NCBI RefSeq assembly: GCF_963556105.2
Contig: NZ_OY829944.1
Coordinates: forward strand, 1,957,501 to 2,021,500
Source of the DNA: an uncultured Tolumonas sp.
GTDB lineage: Bacteria; Pseudomonadota; Gammaproteobacteria; Enterobacterales; Aeromonadaceae
DNA length: 64,000 nucleotides
Reading direction: 5' to 3'
Below the pieces are notes generated by a model. The model saw nothing but the letters and a program-made list of their open reading frames with translations, had not been told where the DNA came from and searched no databases. Each line of letters opens with the position of its first letter. Within the stretch, counting starts at the first letter, position 1. The position numbers were made by a program, and so were the translations under genes. Shown here piece after piece: positions 37,902-50,428 of this stretch.

Positions 37902-39317
37902 TCACGCCACTTTACTGATTTTTAAATCTGGTGCTTCGGGTTGTTCCACCGCCCACGGCGCCGTACGAGAAACATTTTCCCAAACCGGATTTTTCAACGC
38001 GCGAGTGAGTTGACGGGCCAGTTCGTGCACACCGGCATAACCGGTATAAGCAATGTGACGCACATGATCGACATCTAAAAAAGGAATTCGAGATTTAAGA
38101 CTTGGGTAGATATAACGATCACCGGCAATCAGAATGTCGGCTTTCAACTCATGGAATGCGCGGATCAGCGCTTGCTGATCGTTATCATCAATCGTCTTGA
38201 CCTGATCACTCATCAGTTTGGTAATGCGCTCTTTATCTTCTTCCGTCGACTTTTCTGTGCCCGTGGCCACGACATGCATGCCTAACTCTTGCATTGCCGC
38301 CACTAGCGACCACGATTTAAAACCGCCACTGAAAATCAACACCCGTTTTCCCGCCAAAAATGGTTTATAAGGTGCTAAATGTTCAATTAATGCATTCTCT
38401 TCACGAGAAATAAGCGCCTGAACCCGCGTTGTTAAATCGGCATCATCGAGCATGGCCGCCAATTTTCTTAAAGCCGCAGAGGTGTTATTCATGCCGTAAA
38501 AACTGCACTCCGTGTAGGGTGTGCCGTATTTTTCCTGTAAGCCACGCGCTACATTGAGAAAGGCTTTACTACATACCAACAAGTTAGCTTCAGCGCGGTG
38601 CAATGTTTGAACTTCAGCAAAGCGTGAATCGCCAGTTAGTGTTGAAAGCACCCGAACACCTAACTCATCAAGCAGCGGCAAAATTTGCCAAAATTCACCA
38701 CCTACATTCCATTCGCCAATAATGCCAATGTCGTGTGTTTTTCTTACACCATTAGGTTTCCATTCTGCTGGCTCAGGCTCACGAGTACCAATCACCTGAT
38801 TCAGTAAAATTTCACCAGAGAGACGGTTTCCTAAATTTTTACTGCCGTAATAACCGGCACAATCCACCGCGGTGACGGGAATATTCCAACGCGCTGTCGC
38901 TGCACGAGCAACAGCGGCAACATCGTCACCATGCAGTGCTGGCACACAGGTGGTATAGATAAAGATGGCCGCGGGGGAGAATTTTTCGACAATTTGTTGG
39001 ATGGCGAAGTAGAGACGTTCTTCACCACGCCCCATAATGATGTCGATATCACTCAAGTCGGTGGTAAAACCTTTGCGATATAGATCAGCACCAGAAGAGC
39101 GAGAGCCACGATTATCCCATGAAGTGCCAGCGCAACTGATTGGGCCATGCACAATATGGGCGGCATTAGCGATGGGGAGAAGGGCATTTCTGGCGCCATC
39201 AAAAAAACAGCCACCTTGTGTTGCCCCCGGTTTGGCTCTCGCACAGCCACCTTTTCCTGATTTGTTGTGCTGACATGCGGGTTCTTGCTGCAATTTTTCC
39301 AGATCTTTACTATCCAT
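37902..39317 (-). CDS. vnfE: VnfE, scaffold subunit for V-nitrogenase cofactor
   Basis: 471 residues behind CAGGAGAAG. NifE/VnfE features: [43 protein letters not shown], and the Cys near [10 protein letters not shown] at the precursor site. An N-terminal Cys-containing leader ([16 protein letters not shown]) resembles other NifE/VnfE proteins. It acts with VnfN as the assembly scaffold. About 85 bases separate it from vnfA, with no sigma-54 element seen there, so it is probably transcribed with vnfA. Confidence 0.9.
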   Translation of the reverse strand: MDSKDLEKLQQEPACQHNKSGKGGCARAKPGATQGGCFFDGARNALLPIANAAHIVHGPISCAGTSWDNRGSRSSGADLYRKGFTTDLSDIDIIMGRGEERLYFAIQQIVEKFSPAAIFIYTTCVPALHGDDVAAVARAATARWNIPVTAVDCAGYYGSKNLGNRLSGEILLNQVIGTREPEPAEWKPNGVRKTHDIGIIGEWNVGGEFWQILPLLDELGVRVLSTLTGDSRFAEVQTLHRAEANLLVCSKAFLNVARGLQEKYGTPYTECSFYGMNNTSAALRKLAAMLDDADLTTRVQALISREENALIEHLAPYKPFLAGKRVLIFSGGFKSWSLVAAMQELGMHVVATGTEKSTEEDKERITKLMSDQVKTIDDNDQQALIRAFHELKADILIAGDRYIYPSLKSRIPFLDVDHVRHIAYTGYAGVHELARQLTRALKNPVWENVSRTAPWAVEQPEAPDLKISKVA

Positions 39318-39402
39318 ATGTCTTCTCCTGCCACCCGTTGCATGGTGAGCCTTCTTAAAATTAGATATTCATTCCCGAATATTTTTTCGCATTGCATGGC
39401 TA

Positions 39403-41052
39403 TTAATCAGGGCTAAATGGGCCATCGCCTTGTCGATAGTCTTTATAATTCAGCTGATATTTCGCCATTCTGAGCCCCAAAATCCGTCGGGAAAGACCAA
39501 GATGAACCGCCGCCTCACTGACATTGCCTTGATGCATGGTCAACGCCTCGATGATCATTTCGTATTCAATTTGTGAAAGACGAGCTTCCAAACCACCCTG
39601 TGCACTGATTTCTCCAAGTGCAGGCGGTTGTAGATAAGTGGGCAGGTTATAACTATGAATAACGCCATCTTCGGCAAGTAACACCGCGCGTTCCATGGTG
39701 TTCTCCAGCTCACGCACGTTTCCTGGCCAGTTATAACTGAGCAGTAAATTCAGCGCTGGCGTTGCAATACGGGGTACATCAACCTCTTGCTCTTTCGCAA
39801 AACGAGCAACGAAGTGATCGGCTAATGTCACAATGTCATTACCACGATCTTTCAGTGGTGGAATGGTGATCGGGAATACATTCAGACGATAATAAAGATC
39901 TTCACGAAAGGTGCCTTTTGCCACCATATCGGGTAAGTCACGGTTGGTTGCCGCCAGAATGCGCACATCAACTTTGATAGTGGTGTTACTGCCAACGCGC
40001 TCAAAACTGCGTTCTTGCAATACACGGAGCAATTTGGCTTGCATTGTGAGCGATAATTCACCGACTTCATCAAGGAAGATAGTGCCGCCATTGGCCTCTT
40101 CAAATCGACCGGTACGACGCGAAGTTGCACCAGTAAAAGCCCCTTTTTCATGACCAAATAATTCACTCTCAATGACGCTTTCAGGCAAAGATGCACAGTT
40201 GAATTTAACAAATGAGCCACTAGCACAGTTGCTGTGATAATGGATAGCGCTGGCAACCCGCTCTTTCCCGACACCGCTTTCACCTAAAATAAGTACAGTG
40301 GTCTTTGCGTGGCTGACTTTTTCGATCATGCGGTAAACAGACTGCATGGCTTTGGAGTTACCGATGATATTGGTCGGTTTAAATTTCTCTTTTAATTCAC
40401 TTTTTAACTTTATTGACTGATCGCGCAATACTTTTTGATGCGCGTGTTCCAAGAGATGAAGCTCGACCGCCTGTGCAATGGTGGTTGCAATGATGGCCAA
40501 CAATTCCAAATCGAGATGCAGTAATGCAGGGTTGTCATAACGACGTTCCACACTGATCGACCCCATCACTTTTTGACCACGAATGATGGGCACGCAAATA
40601 AAGGAATGTTTCAGATCATGTTCCTCATCCCAACTACCGGTTCTGTTTAAGAACGACGGCTCATCAGCGATGACCGGAACGATGATCGGTTTACCGCTTT
40701 CTACTACCTTGCCAGTAATGCCTTCACCGGGATAATAGACACCTTTTGCGATTTCATCTTCAGTCAGACCGAGGCTTTCATGAATGAATATTTGATCACA
40801 GCTGGCGTCATAGAGCGAAATCATGGCGCGCACAACTTGTAGATGTTTTTGCAGCAGATCCAGCACCACCTTTAAGGTCTTGGACAAAGAACCATCAGAA
40901 CTCACCACTTTACTGACTTCAGAAAGTAAGGGTAATGACTCAGATCGGCATTCGCCTAAGTCACAGGCGCATGAAGACACCACAGGTATTCTCCGATGTG
41001 ATCGCTCTCTGTGCTCAGTGGGTTCAGAAGTTATTGTTGCCAGATTACCCAT
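39403..41052 (-). CDS. vnfA: VnfA, sigma-54-dependent activator with FeS-type cysteine motif
   Basis: 549 residues from ATG 41052, chosen because GGGAGG lies five bases upstream; longer starts lack a site. Near the N-terminus a C-X-C-X4-C motif (C28, C30, C35; CACDLGEC) matches the VnfA cysteines that carry an oxygen-sensitive FeS cluster. Then come a GAF domain (~40-210), an AAA+ domain with Walker A GESGVGKE, an intact GAFTGA loop and FLDE Walker B, and a Fis-type HTH at the end. It should activate sigma-54 RNA polymerase at vnf promoters when the cluster is reduced. It is the only intact activator in the window, so it may also act on anf. Confidence 0.93.
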   Translation of the reverse strand: MGNLATITSEPTEHRERSHRRIPVVSSCACDLGECRSESLPLLSEVSKVVSSDGSLSKTLKVVLDLLQKHLQVVRAMISLYDASCDQIFIHESLGLTEDEIAKGVYYPGEGITGKVVESGKPIIVPVIADEPSFLNRTGSWDEEHDLKHSFICVPIIRGQKVMGSISVERRYDNPALLHLDLELLAIIATTIAQAVELHLLEHAHQKVLRDQSIKLKSELKEKFKPTNIIGNSKAMQSVYRMIEKVSHAKTTVLILGESGVGKERVASAIHYHSNCASGSFVKFNCASLPESVIESELFGHEKGAFTGATSRRTGRFEEANGGTIFLDEVGELSLTMQAKLLRVLQERSFERVGSNTTIKVDVRILAATNRDLPDMVAKGTFREDLYYRLNVFPITIPPLKDRGNDIVTLADHFVARFAKEQEVDVPRIATPALNLLLSYNWPGNVRELENTMERAVLLAEDGVIHSYNLPTYLQPPALGEISAQGGLEARLSQIEYEMIIEALTMHQGNVSEAAVHLGLSRRILGLRMAKYQLNYKDYRQGDGPFSPD

Positions 41053-41205
41053 ATTGCCTCCCATTACGTTTATCGTTCCCTGACTGCTGGCGACTATTGG
41101 TTTGTCGGGTTTAACACATTGGTTGTCGGTTTTTTGTAGGATCGCTATATATAAACAAGCATAACGAACCATTTTTCACGCCAACAAATGAGATGCAGAT
41201 CACAA

Positions 41206-41222
41206 TGCAAAAGGAAAGCCAC
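41206..41222 (-). promoter_or_regulatory. Sigma-54 promoter of vnfA (vnfA-E-N-X)
   Basis: The minus strand reads GTGGCTTTCCTTTTGCA: TGGC and TTGCA at exact spacing. It is about 150 bases before the chosen vnfA start. Apart from this, the activator site and the vnfD promoter, the 528-base gap 41053-41580 shows nothing else. Confidence 0.65.
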
Positions 41223-41358
41223 CTTCCTTATCGATGTGTATTTTTTTATATAGCGAAGCTTATAAAGAAGAGGCTGGTGTAATCAGAACAGACGATAAAT
41301 GGGTTAGTGACATTGATAATTTGAGATCTGAACCGCTGAGAACATTTAGCTATTTTCT

Positions 41359-41372
41359 GTACATTTGTGAAC
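41359..41372. promoter_or_regulatory. Shared upstream activator site of vnfA and vnfDGK
   Basis: GTAC-ATTTGT-GAAC, about 110 bases upstream of the vnfD promoter and about 140 from the vnfA promoter, centrally placed in the divergent region. Confidence 0.68.
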
Positions 41373-41481
41373 TGAATCACGCACATATAACCATGCATCT
41401 ACGATTCATCAAATCTTCATCGCAAAAATTAACGGCTTATAAATCATGTAGTTGCAAAAAATAACCATCCGTTATGCGTAA

Positions 41482-43001
<1,520 letters not shown>

Positions 43002-43002
<1 letters not shown>

Positions 43003-43340
43003 TGGAACAGAACATCACTGAACTTTACAACTACGTGCAAGAGCGCTGCCTGTGGCAATTCTTCTCACGTAGCTGGGATCGCAAAGAAAACATCGACGGC
43101 ATCATGGCGCAGGCCAAGAAACTGTTTGCCGGAGAAGAGCCTAATGCAGATACGCCCGATGCGCGTTGTCATCTGGCTGATGCCAAGCTGATGGTCGCTG
43201 ATTTCAAATCCCGTTTCCCTTGGGTGAAAGAGACCAGCTTTGCCGATATTAGCCTCATGCTTGATGGTCTGGCCGCGAAATTAACCGACACCGTTATCAC
43301 TGGTTCTAAGAACCGTGAGCTTAACGACAGACTGTATTAA
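43002..43340 (+). CDS. vnfG: Vanadium nitrogenase delta subunit VnfG
   Basis: 112 residues, the usual length. Delta-subunit core RCLWQFFSRSWDRKENI and RCHLADAKLMVADFKSRFPW. Translation is coupled to vnfD by the TAATG overlap, with AAGGAGG just upstream. It docks on VnfD and is needed for cofactor insertion through VnfY/NafY-like carriers in other species. Confidence 0.95.
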
Positions 43341-44822
<1,482 letters not shown>

Positions 44823-44840
44823 GCACCATTTTTCGGGTGG

Positions 44841-44871
44841 AGTTCCGGCCTTCAGGCCGGGCTCTCTTTTT
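44841..44871 (+). terminator. Terminator or attenuator after vnfK
   Basis: GAG-TT-CCGGCC, TTCA loop, GGCCGG-G-CTC then TCTTTTT: a GC-rich stem with T-run. Genes continue on the same strand, so it probably lowers expression of the downstream set relative to vnfDGK. Confidence 0.78.
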
Positions 44872-44896
44872 GGGTATGTGATGTAAGGGTCATTCG

Positions 44897-45853
44897 ATGG
44901 AAACATTAGTCTGTTTGCTTGATGAATTTCGTAAATCGCACGGTAGTAGCTGGCATCAGCCGGAATACCGTGGGTTGGAGATGTATTCTGCGAAAAAACG
45001 CAGCGCTAATGCACAAAAAGTGCAGAGTGACGCTGTGTTTTCAGGCAAACAAACAATGTTGCTATCACTGCAAGGTGCTTGGTCTGCGTTGAATTTGTTA
45101 GAGGCTTATTTCAGCCAACAACAACCACAAACACTTGAAGGTGTCACCAGTTGGCAACGTTATCAGCAGCTACCGAAAAAACAGATCGCGGACAAAATTA
45201 TCGCCGAAACCTACCGGCTTTTGCGTATCGTGCGTGTGGCATGGCTGCATTCTGACGGGCAAATTGAGCAGCGAGGCAACGTGACAGAGTTGTGCTGCAA
45301 CAGTAATCAATATCCACTGATTCTAAAAATAACCGATACCGGATTAGCGCTTCTGCAATCACTGGTGTTTTATTTTCTGAATCGCGTACAAACCCAATAC
45401 GGTGACGCTTACCACGACGCCATGTTGCAAAGCTATTTTACCGATCTGGTCGGGGAATTACGTGGTTTTGAAGATGAAGACCGCGTGCTGTGTCAATTCC
45501 GCCCCGGTTTGAATATCAACCGGCACTGGCGCTTAGACTGTGAAAATCCACGCTATCAGGTGACCGATGGGTTTTGTGTGATCCAACTTAACCCGCGTTA
45601 TGACGATGGTGTTTGTCATCCTATCGATTTTCATTTGCGCTTAAATGATCGGTTTTATGTCGTGCCGATGGAGGCTTTAACGCCTTTTTCTATCGCAGAA
45701 GATAAACGGTATATCAATGCCATTTCTCTTACCGCACTTGATCGCTGGGAATGCCGTTCTGGCTCACAGCCTTCTGAAATATCTAACCAACTATCGTTTA
45801 CAACCCAATCGCTTACCACTCAATGTCCCCCCAATGATGTCAAGGAGAGCTGA
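44897..45853 (+). CDS. Unrecognised protein in the vnf operon
   Basis: 318 residues behind AAGGGTC. I do not recognise a family. It looks soluble and mixed alpha/beta, with no signal peptide. It opens METLVCLLDEFRKSHGSSWHQPEYRGLEMYS, and several Cys (ELCCN, LCQF, DCEN, GVCH, WECRS) are spread over the second half. No vnf gene known to me has this size and sequence. Its place between vnfK and a NifX-domain gene, overlapping neither, suggests a cofactor or electron-transfer accessory role. The last ~40 residues (Ser/Thr/Gln-rich) look like a disordered tail. Confidence 0.7.
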   Translation: METLVCLLDEFRKSHGSSWHQPEYRGLEMYSAKKRSANAQKVQSDAVFSGKQTMLLSLQGAWSALNLLEAYFSQQQPQTLEGVTSWQRYQQLPKKQIADKIIAETYRLLRIVRVAWLHSDGQIEQRGNVTELCCNSNQYPLILKITDTGLALLQSLVFYFLNRVQTQYGDAYHDAMLQSYFTDLVGELRGFEDEDRVLCQFRPGLNINRHWRLDCENPRYQVTDGFCVIQLNPRYDDGVCHPIDFHLRLNDRFYVVPMEALTPFSIAEDKRYINAISLTALDRWECRSGSQPSEISNQLSFTTQSLTTQCPPNDVKES

Positions 45854-45854
45854 A

Positions 45855-46361
45855 ATGTCGAAAAAAATCGGCCATTTGAAAGTTGCTGTTTGCAGCAAAA
45901 ACTTAACCCACGTTGATTCCGCATTTTCATTCTCGCGTCAGGTTGTTTTTTATGACGTCAGTTATGACAGCATCGAATTTATCGACGTTGCTCGCTTTGC
46001 ATCACCACCGCGTCGTAGCGAAGCCGCAGCAGCAGCCCCGAAACAACCTAATGGCACCGGTAAAAAAGGTGGTTGCTGTATGGCTGAGATAGGTGGTAGT
46101 GAAGTCGATCAATTGTCGATGCGTGTCGCCAGTTTAGACGGCTGTGATGTCATGTTCTGCGTTGGCCTGAATGATCTGGCCGCTGTGCGTATTCGCGATG
46201 CTGGCGTTTTCCCAGTAAAAATGGAAGCCTCGCGCGAGATCGATGAAGTACTTTCATCATTGCAGTGGCGCATGAATCATAACCCGCCACTGTGGATCAG
46301 ACGCCTGCTGGGTTATGGCAATCAAAACTCTGAATATCGCGTCGCCGTCGGTGCCATGTAA
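45855..46361 (+). CDS. NifX-domain protein, second copy
   Basis: 168 residues from ATG 45855 (AAGGAG). A NifB/NifX dinitrogenase-cofactor domain: LKVAVCSKNLTHVDSAFSFSRQVVFYDV at the start and LDGCDVMFCVGLNDLAAVRIRDAGVFPV in the middle. Between them is an Ala/Pro-rich stretch and a GGCC motif (KKGGCCMAEIGG) not seen in the other NifX-like protein here. The C-terminus (SLQWRMNHNPPLWIRRLLGY) resembles NifX tails. It probably carries NifB-co, VK-cluster or finished cofactor. VnfY-like function is possible. Confidence 0.8.
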   Translation: MSKKIGHLKVAVCSKNLTHVDSAFSFSRQVVFYDVSYDSIEFIDVARFASPPRRSEAAAAAPKQPNGTGKKGGCCMAEIGGSEVDQLSMRVASLDGCDVMFCVGLNDLAAVRIRDAGVFPVKMEASREIDEVLSSLQWRMNHNPPLWIRRLLGYGNQNSEYRVAVGAM

Positions 46362-46380
46362 GCGAGCAAGGAGTTTACAG

Positions 46381-47172
46381 ATGGAAGGAACTACCCCTGA
46401 ATTGCTATTACAACATGGCCTGAAAATTCTGGTTTTGGCACGCAGTGTGCCGGATAGCAATTTGCCATTCCCGCTGATGCAGGGTACCCCCGATTTTGCT
46501 GCATTCAGCTGGCAGCTAAATCCATTTGACGAAGTGGCTGTGGAAGCAGCTATCCAGTTGCGGCAGCAATTTAAAGATCAACATCCTGATCTACCCGCAG
46601 AGGTTGTGGTAGTCGGAAATTCGAGTTCTGCGGGTATAGCCGCAGTGGAGCGGGCCCTGTCACTGGGGGGGGACAGGGCATTGCTTCTTGATAATGCAAC
46701 TCATGATAAACGTATCGGTCCTGATCAACTGGTTGCCTTGATCAGTGATCTTTCCCCCCATTTAGTATTACTCGGGCGTTTAGCTTTAGGTGAAGAGAAA
46801 GGTGAATTAGCAGGACAATTGGCGGGTTTGTTAGGTTGGCCGTTGGCAACAGCGGTGAGTGAATTGGCGATTGATAAGACGACGCTTAATTTTCTGCAAC
46901 GTCGTATTACCCAATCGCGCCATGCCACAATTGCTATGCCAGCCATCGTCAGTGCCGAACTTGATTTAGCAATACCGCGTTATGTCACGTTACCGGCTTT
47001 AGTTGCAGCCAAGCGTAAACCGAAACAACCTTATGGCATTGATATTACCTCTGCGAAAAATGAGCTGATAACAAAACGCTGGCAACAGCCGCCAAGTCGA
47101 AAAACAGGCCAGCAAGTGAATAGCGTGCTGGAATTAGTCTATCGATTAACCGAGCAAGGGGTGCAGCTATGA
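46381..47172 (+). CDS. fixA: FixA-like electron transfer flavoprotein beta subunit
   Basis: 263 residues from ATG 46381 (AAGGAG). ETF-beta features: LNPFDEVAVEAAIQL and VVVVGNSSSAGIAAVERALSLGGDRALLL near the middle, which bind the AMP/FAD of this fold. It pairs with the FixB-like protein whose gene overlaps by ATGA. In diazotrophs FixABCX uses flavin-based bifurcation to send NADH electrons to ferredoxin/flavodoxin for nitrogenase. Its position at the end of the vnf operon supports this rather than fatty-acid beta-oxidation. Confidence 0.82.
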   Translation: MEGTTPELLLQHGLKILVLARSVPDSNLPFPLMQGTPDFAAFSWQLNPFDEVAVEAAIQLRQQFKDQHPDLPAEVVVVGNSSSAGIAAVERALSLGGDRALLLDNATHDKRIGPDQLVALISDLSPHLVLLGRLALGEEKGELAGQLAGLLGWPLATAVSELAIDKTTLNFLQRRITQSRHATIAMPAIVSAELDLAIPRYVTLPALVAAKRKPKQPYGIDITSAKNELITKRWQQPPSRKTGQQVNSVLELVYRLTEQGVQL

Positions 47173-48176
47173 GTATTTTAGTCATTGCTGAACACACAGC
47201 AGGACAACTGACACAAGCGACACTCCGTGTCTTAGGGGCTGTCAATCACTGGCACTTACCTGTGCATCTGTTGTTGGCGGCTACCGCTGAAGAGATGTCG
47301 GCTCTGCGGCAGCAAACGACGCAATTTCCGTTTATCGATGAACTGTTGATCGCCGAGTCATCGCTCTTTCACTGGCCCGAACCATCAACTTTTGCTGAGT
47401 TACTAAAACCGTTACTTATCAAGTATCAAGCCATGGTAACTCCGCATCAATTAGATATGGTCACTGCGTTAGGGGTGCTGTCTGGTCAAGAAGGCTCACC
47501 ATTGGTAGCCGACATTGTGGGGTTTGAAGAAAACAACCCCCAACAGTTACCCGCATCATTCCTGACGGCACATTACGATCAGCAAGTGTGGCGCTGGGTT
47601 GAACGAGCCAATGGCAGTAACTCTTGCCTATTGTTAACACTTCAAGCGGGCCGTTTTGCATTACCTGATCTGCAAAATTCACGATTAACGCCAATGCCCG
47701 TGCAGAAATTGGTTGTTTCGGAATCGTCGCTGGCAGCGAAGACCCAAGACCATGAAAAAGCAACAACTCAGAGCCAGCGCCTCGATGAAGCGAAAATAGT
47801 TATCGCTGGCGGCCGGCCTTTAGGCAAACGTTTTATGCAAACGATCAAACCGCTCGCGTCCCGGCTTTCCGCATCGATTGGTGCAACGCGTGGGGCCGTC
47901 GATGCCGGCTTAGTGCCTTTCACTTGTCAGATTGGGCAAACGGGTTCTCATATTGCGCCAGAGCTCTACATCGCTGTCGGGCTATCAGGTGCCCCACAAC
48001 ATGTAGCTGGCATAGGGCAAAGTCAAATCATTGTCGCAATTAACAAAGATGCATCAGCACCGATTTGCCAGATGGCTGATTACATTTTGCAAGGTGACAT
48101 GTTTGAGTTATTACCGCAGCTTTGCGAAGCGATTGATCATAAAGATGTTGCTGAAATAGCGGAGTCCGTCTCTTGA
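47169..48176 (+). CDS. fixB: FixB-like electron transfer flavoprotein alpha subunit
   Basis: 335 residues, ATGA overlap with fixA. The ETF-alpha C-terminal FAD domain is clear: VIAGGRPLGKRFMQTIKPLASRLSASIGATRGAVDAGLVPFTCQIGQTG, then APELYIAVGLSGAPQHVAGIGQSQIIVAINKDASAPI. Forms the heterodimer with FixA that carries electrons to the FixC-FixX-like protein encoded next. Confidence 0.86.
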   Translation: MSILVIAEHTAGQLTQATLRVLGAVNHWHLPVHLLLAATAEEMSALRQQTTQFPFIDELLIAESSLFHWPEPSTFAELLKPLLIKYQAMVTPHQLDMVTALGVLSGQEGSPLVADIVGFEENNPQQLPASFLTAHYDQQVWRWVERANGSNSCLLLTLQAGRFALPDLQNSRLTPMPVQKLVVSESSLAAKTQDHEKATTQSQRLDEAKIVIAGGRPLGKRFMQTIKPLASRLSASIGATRGAVDAGLVPFTCQIGQTGSHIAPELYIAVGLSGAPQHVAGIGQSQIIVAINKDASAPICQMADYILQGDMFELLPQLCEAIDHKDVAEIAESVS

Positions 48177-49792
48177 GTAACGACGTTGATTTAGCGCTCA
48201 CCTACGATGTATTAATCGTTGGGGCTGGCCCTGCTGGTCTGGCTGCGGCTATTCACATCAAACAGCTCTCACCATCGACAACCGTTTGTGTTCTGGAGAA
48301 AGCTGCCGCTATCGGCGCGCATCAATTGTCTGGCGCGATTGTTCCCGCTGATTATTTGGCGCCATTAGCATCACTTCAAAATTTCGCAACCTCGCCACCC
48401 GATACAACACCATTAAGCACAAGTAAGTGGTGTTGGCTGACTAAAAAAAGTGCCATCAAACTACCTTCTTGGTTGTTACCGCCAGCATTCAAACATAGCA
48501 GCTCGCAACCAGAACAATTAATTCAACTGAGCTCAGTGTGCCGCTGGCTTGGTGATGAAGCGCTTAACTTAGGTGTTGAAATATTCACCGCACAAGCTGC
48601 TGTGAGTGCAATTTATAATGAACAAGACAGTGTGATTGGCGTGATGACGGGGGAAATGGGGTGTATGGAAGACGGTTCGCCAGGGCCACAGTACGCTCCT
48701 GGCATTGCTATACATGCGTCTTATACACTACTAGCTGAAGGTGCCAAAGGCTCATTAAGTCGCGATATTACTAAACAATTTGGTTGTGCCGCCAAAACAC
48801 CACAACACTACGGGATAGGCTTTAAAGAACGCTGGCATCTGCCCAAAGGTGGTCTAGTGGCAGGGCAAGTCATACATACTATGGGCTGGCCTCTCGGAAA
48901 TAACTCAGGTGGTGGTTTTCTTTATGCCTTTAGCGAACATGAACTGGCTGTGGGTTTGATCTTGCAGCTTGATTACCCTGACGCGACGCTTGATCCCTTT
49001 ACGTTATATCAGCAATTTAAACAACACCCATCAGTTGCATCTTTGCTGGAAGGTGCAGAATGTCAGGGCTTTGGTGCACGGACATTAGTAGAAGGCGGCT
49101 GGCAGTCATTAGGCAAGCTCACTTTTCCCGGCGGGGCTTTTTTAGGTTGTGCGGGCGGATTATTGGATTTACTGCGTCAGCAGGGTATTCCGCATGCAAT
49201 TCAATCCGGCGCTTTAGCCGCGAAAGCCTGCGTTAATGCGCTTGCAGCGGGCAGATCGCACGATGAATTAAGCACATACGAACTCGATATAAAAAATGGT
49301 CCAATCGGAAAATCGTTAAGAAAAGCCGCAGCGATCAAACCGGCATTAGGCACGTTTGGCGGTATCATCGGCACTACTTATGTTGGACTACATTACTGGT
49401 TAAATCATGTCGGTTTATGTTTACCAAAGTTTCAATATCGTCGTGCAGACCATGAGTACACACAAGCATCAAAAGACACACCGCAAGAAACAGGCATTGC
49501 GTTACAACGAGATAACTCACTTTATCTGGCCAGAATTAAACATAACGAAACGCAACCCGAGCATCTTTATTTAGTCGATGGACAATTTGCACATAACTAC
49601 ACTGATTCCCAAGCAAAAAAATTGCTCTGTTACTGTTGTCCTGCTGGTGTATATGTCGAAGAGAATGATCAGTTTATTGTTCGGGCAAATCGTTGCTTAC
49701 ATTGTAAATGTTGTGAAATTAAAGACTTGAAGCAGCAGATTCACTGGACGCCACCGGAAGGCGGCAGTGGACCGGCATACATTGGATTATAA
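48173..49792 (+). CDS. FixC-FixX fusion (ETF:quinone oxidoreductase-like)
   Basis: 539 residues with a TTG start overlapping the fixB stop (TTGA). Residues 1-430 are FixC-like: Rossmann motif VLIVGAGPAGLAAAIHI, HQLSGAIV, PKGGLVAGQVIHTMGWPL. The C-terminal ~90 residues are a FixX-type ferredoxin domain with cysteines C486, C488, C489 and C508, C511, C513, C514. In most fix operons FixC and FixX are separate; a single chain is the arrangement of ETF:ubiquinone oxidoreductase. So it either works in a four-function FixABCX bifurcating complex with three chains, or links ETF to the quinone pool. The vnf context favours the first. Confidence 0.85.
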   Translation: MSNDVDLALTYDVLIVGAGPAGLAAAIHIKQLSPSTTVCVLEKAAAIGAHQLSGAIVPADYLAPLASLQNFATSPPDTTPLSTSKWCWLTKKSAIKLPSWLLPPAFKHSSSQPEQLIQLSSVCRWLGDEALNLGVEIFTAQAAVSAIYNEQDSVIGVMTGEMGCMEDGSPGPQYAPGIAIHASYTLLAEGAKGSLSRDITKQFGCAAKTPQHYGIGFKERWHLPKGGLVAGQVIHTMGWPLGNNSGGGFLYAFSEHELAVGLILQLDYPDATLDPFTLYQQFKQHPSVASLLEGAECQGFGARTLVEGGWQSLGKLTFPGGAFLGCAGGLLDLLRQQGIPHAIQSGALAAKACVNALAAGRSHDELSTYELDIKNGPIGKSLRKAAAIKPALGTFGGIIGTTYVGLHYWLNHVGLCLPKFQYRRADHEYTQASKDTPQETGIALQRDNSLYLARIKHNETQPEHLYLVDGQFAHNYTDSQAKKLLCYCCPAGVYVEENDQFIVRANRCLHCKCCEIKDLKQQIHWTPPEGGSGPAYIGL

Positions 49793-49950
49793 AAATCATT
49801 ATCTATTTGTTATCAAAGTAAAAAACCATAGAGGCTATGCTGGCTTTTATACAACGATAAAAAGTATGGTTTTAATGCTGATAGCCCCAAATAGCTGTCA
49901 GTTGGGAAGAGTATAAAATTAAATTGTAGTTACTTGATAAGGAAAATCGT

Positions 49951-50379
49951 ATGGCTATCAGCGCTCGTAATGTGTTTGCAGGAACGGTAAGTGAAATTCG
50001 TGAAGGCGCCGTTAATGCTGAAGTCTCTCTGTCTGTTACTGGTGGTGACGTAATTGTTGCTACTGTGACCTTAGACAGCCTGAAAAATTTGGGTTTAGTA
50101 GTTGGAACAGCTGCCACTGCATTTGTAAAAGCGCCGGCAATCATGATTGTGACTGGCGATGATTCTGTTCGTTACAGCGCTCGTAATCATCTTAAGGGTT
50201 CTGTTACTGAACTGAAAACAGGCGCAGTGAACAGCGAAGTCGTTGTGAAACTGGCTGGCGGTAGTGAAGTTAAAGCGATCATTACCAATGACGCAGTAAC
50301 AGATCTTGGCTTGGCTGTTGGTTCAACTGCTAGTGTATTGTTCAAAGCAGGCAGCGTAATTCTGGGTGTTTCTGCCTGA
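49951..50379 (+). CDS. modG: Two-domain molbindin (ModG type)
   Basis: 142 residues, the size of Azotobacter ModG. Two tandem Mop repeats: residues 2-70 (ISARNVFAGTVSEIREGAVNAEV...) and 73-142 (YSARNHLKGSVTELKTGAVNSEV...), each with the SARN and GAVN anion-site motifs. Molbindins store molybdate (and tungstate) in the cytoplasm. In an organism running Mo-free nitrogenases it may buffer molybdate and so affect the choice of nitrogenase. Stands alone between the fix genes and a NifA-like gene. AAGGA precedes the ATG. Confidence 0.9.
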   Translation: MAISARNVFAGTVSEIREGAVNAEVSLSVTGGDVIVATVTLDSLKNLGLVVGTAATAFVKAPAIMIVTGDDSVRYSARNHLKGSVTELKTGAVNSEVVVKLAGGSEVKAIITNDAVTDLGLAVGSTASVLFKAGSVILGVSA

Positions 50380-50393
50380 TTTTAACATAGAAG

Positions 50394-50428
50394 AAAATGA
50401 GCCTCATTTTGCTGTGGGGCTCATTTTT
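50394..50428 (+). terminator. Terminator after the molbindin gene
   Basis: AAAATGAGCC, loop, GGCTCATTTTT about 15 bases after the stop. Confidence 0.88.

Noticed and set aside
39318-39402. Separate sigma-54 promoter for vnfE
   Set aside because: AAGGCTC..ATGCA has GG and GC only ten bases apart; more likely vnfE is transcribed with vnfA.
49793-49950. Molybdenum-cofactor riboswitch or sigma-54 promoter before the molbindin gene
   Set aside because: The region has small inverted repeats but neither a TGGC/TTGC pair at correct spacing nor a recognisable riboswitch core.
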